The notes beneath the pieces were generated by a model. That model saw nothing but the letters and a program-made list of their open reading frames with translations, was not told where the DNA came from and searched no databases. From Verrucomicrobiota bacterium (GTDB taxonomy: Bacteria > Verrucomicrobiota > Verrucomicrobiia > Limisphaerales > J093): a DNA stretch of 64,000 nt. Made by a program: the position numbers and the translations under genes. Of the stretch, positions 63,040-64,000 are shown in pieces; positions within the stretch are counted from its first letter, which is position 1, and every line of letters begins with the position of its first letter. The stretch lies in assembly GCA_016716505.1 (NCBI GenBank), contig JADJWF010000004.1:744001-808000 (forward strand), written 5' to 3'.

Positions 63040-64000
63040 ATGAACTGGGACGCCGCATTGGCCATCGGACTGAAGCTGCTCGCCGTGGCGGCGCTGGTGT
63101 TTCTGAACGGGTTTTTCGTCGCGGCCGAATTCGCGCTCGTCAAGGTCCGCGAGACGCAACTCGATGAACTGATCCGCCGGGGCAGCCGGTGGGCGGCCGC
63201 CACGCGCCAGGTGGTGCGGCACCTGGATGCCTCGCTGAGCGCCTGTCAGTTGGGTATCACGCTGGCCAGCCTGGCGCTGGGCTGGATCGGCGAGCCGGTG
63301 TTCTCCGCGCTGCTGCATCCGGTCTTCCTGCTGGCGGGCCTGTCCGGCCCGGACACGCAGCACCTGCGGGAGACGGCCGCCATCATCGTGGGCTTCACGG
63401 CCATGACGTTCCTGCACATCACCGCCGGCGAGCAGGCCCCGAAGTGGCTGGCGATTCAAAAACCGCTCCCGGTGGCGCTGGTGGTGGCCCAGCCGCTGCG
63501 GCTGTTCCATTTCGTGTCGTACCCTTTCATCTGGGCGTTGAACCACGCTTCCTTGTGGATGCTGCGCCGTGCCGGCCTGCAGGCCGGTGGCAGTCACGAA
63601 TTCGGCCATTCCGAGGACGAACTGCGGCTGCTGCTTTCGAACTCGACGAAGACCACCGACGGCACCTCGCTCGGGCGCGCCATCGTGCTCAACGCCTTCG
63701 ACCTCCGGCGGCGCATTGCCCGGGAGGTGATGCGGCCCCGCCGCGAAATCACCGTATTGAGCACCCGCTTCTCCATGGCTGAGTGCCTCGATCTCGCGGA
63801 CAAGACACGCTTTTCGCGCTTCCCGCTCTGCGAGGACGGCGACGTTGAACGGACCCTGGGCGTCATCCACATCAAGGACCTTTACGCCAACCGCCTCAAG
63901 ATCACCGTTGCTGCCGATCTCCTGCCCTACGCCCGGAAACTGGTCTTCGTTCCCGAAACCGCCCGGCTGGAGAAGGTGTTGCAACTGCTCCTCGATCGTC
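63040..64000 (+). CDS. CNNM/CBS-domain transporter-like protein 3 (truncated by window end)
   Basis: Third tandem CNNM gene; 320 codons are visible with no stop before the window end. From the ATG at 63040: AALVFLNGFFVAAEFALVKVRETQL is the classical DUF21 opening (quoted: FLNGFFVAAEFALVKVR), followed by ACQLGITLASLALGWIGEP, then the CBS region (ARVEVMRPRREITVLST-like; here REVMRPRREITVLST, and TLGVIHIKDLYA). Starts 1 bp after the previous stop. Confidence 0.9.
   Translation, partial: MNWDAALAIGLKLLAVAALVFLNGFFVAAEFALVKVRETQLDELIRRGSRWAAATRQVVRHLDASLSACQLGITLASLALGWIGEPVFSALLHPVFLLAGLSGPDTQHLRETAAIIVGFTAMTFLHITAGEQAPKWLAIQKPLPVALVVAQPLRLFHFVSYPFIWALNHASLWMLRRAGLQAGGSHEFGHSEDELRLLLSNSTKTTDGTSLGRAIVLNAFDLRRRIAREVMRPRREITVLSTRFSMAECLDLADKTRFSRFPLCEDGDVERTLGVIHIKDLYANRLKITVAADLLPYARKLVFVPETARLEKVLQLLLDR

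Overview
The window is about 64 kb of GC-rich, gene-dense bacterial chromosome. Several features point to a soil- or sediment-type Verrucomicrobiota (Limisphaerales/Pedosphaera-like): a PEP-CTERM surface protein, a prepilin with an H-X9-DG signature, Tat-exported Gfo/Idh/MocA and TIM-barrel isomerase proteins, a DUF1080 protein, large secreted glycoside hydrolases, propeller-type sensor kinases and hairpin-rich intergenic repeats. The lineage call is inference from gene content; no rRNA lies in the window.

Layout. 1-3.4 kb is a minus-strand housekeeping cluster (dUTPase-like, hpt, grpE, dnaJ, start of rsmE). 3.5-5.7 kb holds rpe and a phosphohexomutase. 5.7-8.8 kb is a two-gene membrane module whose proteins resemble an ExbB/MotA-like and an ExbD/MotB-like partner, the second carrying a 200-residue coiled coil. 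9-12.8 kb is a plus-strand run (lipid kinase with a frameshift, CPBP protease, thiL, tsaE, tsaB). 12.9-18.4 kb is a propeller sensor kinase and two secreted carbohydrate-type proteins. 18.5-20.25 kb is a tandem array of about eleven 159-bp units made of perfect 7-bp stem, 4-nt loop hairpins. 20.5-26.6 kb holds a secreted amidohydrolase, a tightly coupled AbrB/Doc/PP2C/kinase operon and a second phosphohexomutase. 26.8-28.9 kb is an M3 peptidase.

29-38.9 kb is a seven-gene minus-strand operon, nearly all joined by ATGA overlaps. It encodes a hydrogenase-4/complex-I-like membrane complex whose large subunit lacks the NiFe cysteines (an Ehr-type complex), with an HTH-PTS EIIA regulator inside it. 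41.1-44.1 kb is a clear cobalamin riboswitch, a terminator-like hairpin and three coupled genes: a PEP-CTERM protein, a lectin-like secreted protein and a pseudopilin. The rest holds anmK, a phosphoheptose-isomerase-like SIS protein, a LysM protein, an oxidoreductase, GNAT, RluA-type synthase, a two-gene heme/membrane cytochrome pair, a CoA-binding protein, a GH2 enzyme with a discoidin-like tail, a TIM-barrel isomerase, sucC behind a long structured leader, and three tandem CNNM/CBS transporters, the last cut by the window end.

Most worth following: the 159-bp hairpin array; the AbrB/Doc/PP2C/kinase operon, whose Doc lacks the Fic-motif histidine; the B12-switched surface/pilin operon; the Ehr-type complex with embedded EIIA; and the coiled-coil stator-like pair. 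Two genes are broken at homopolymer tracts (T6 at 9847, G6 at 40680), which may be real indels or assembly errors.
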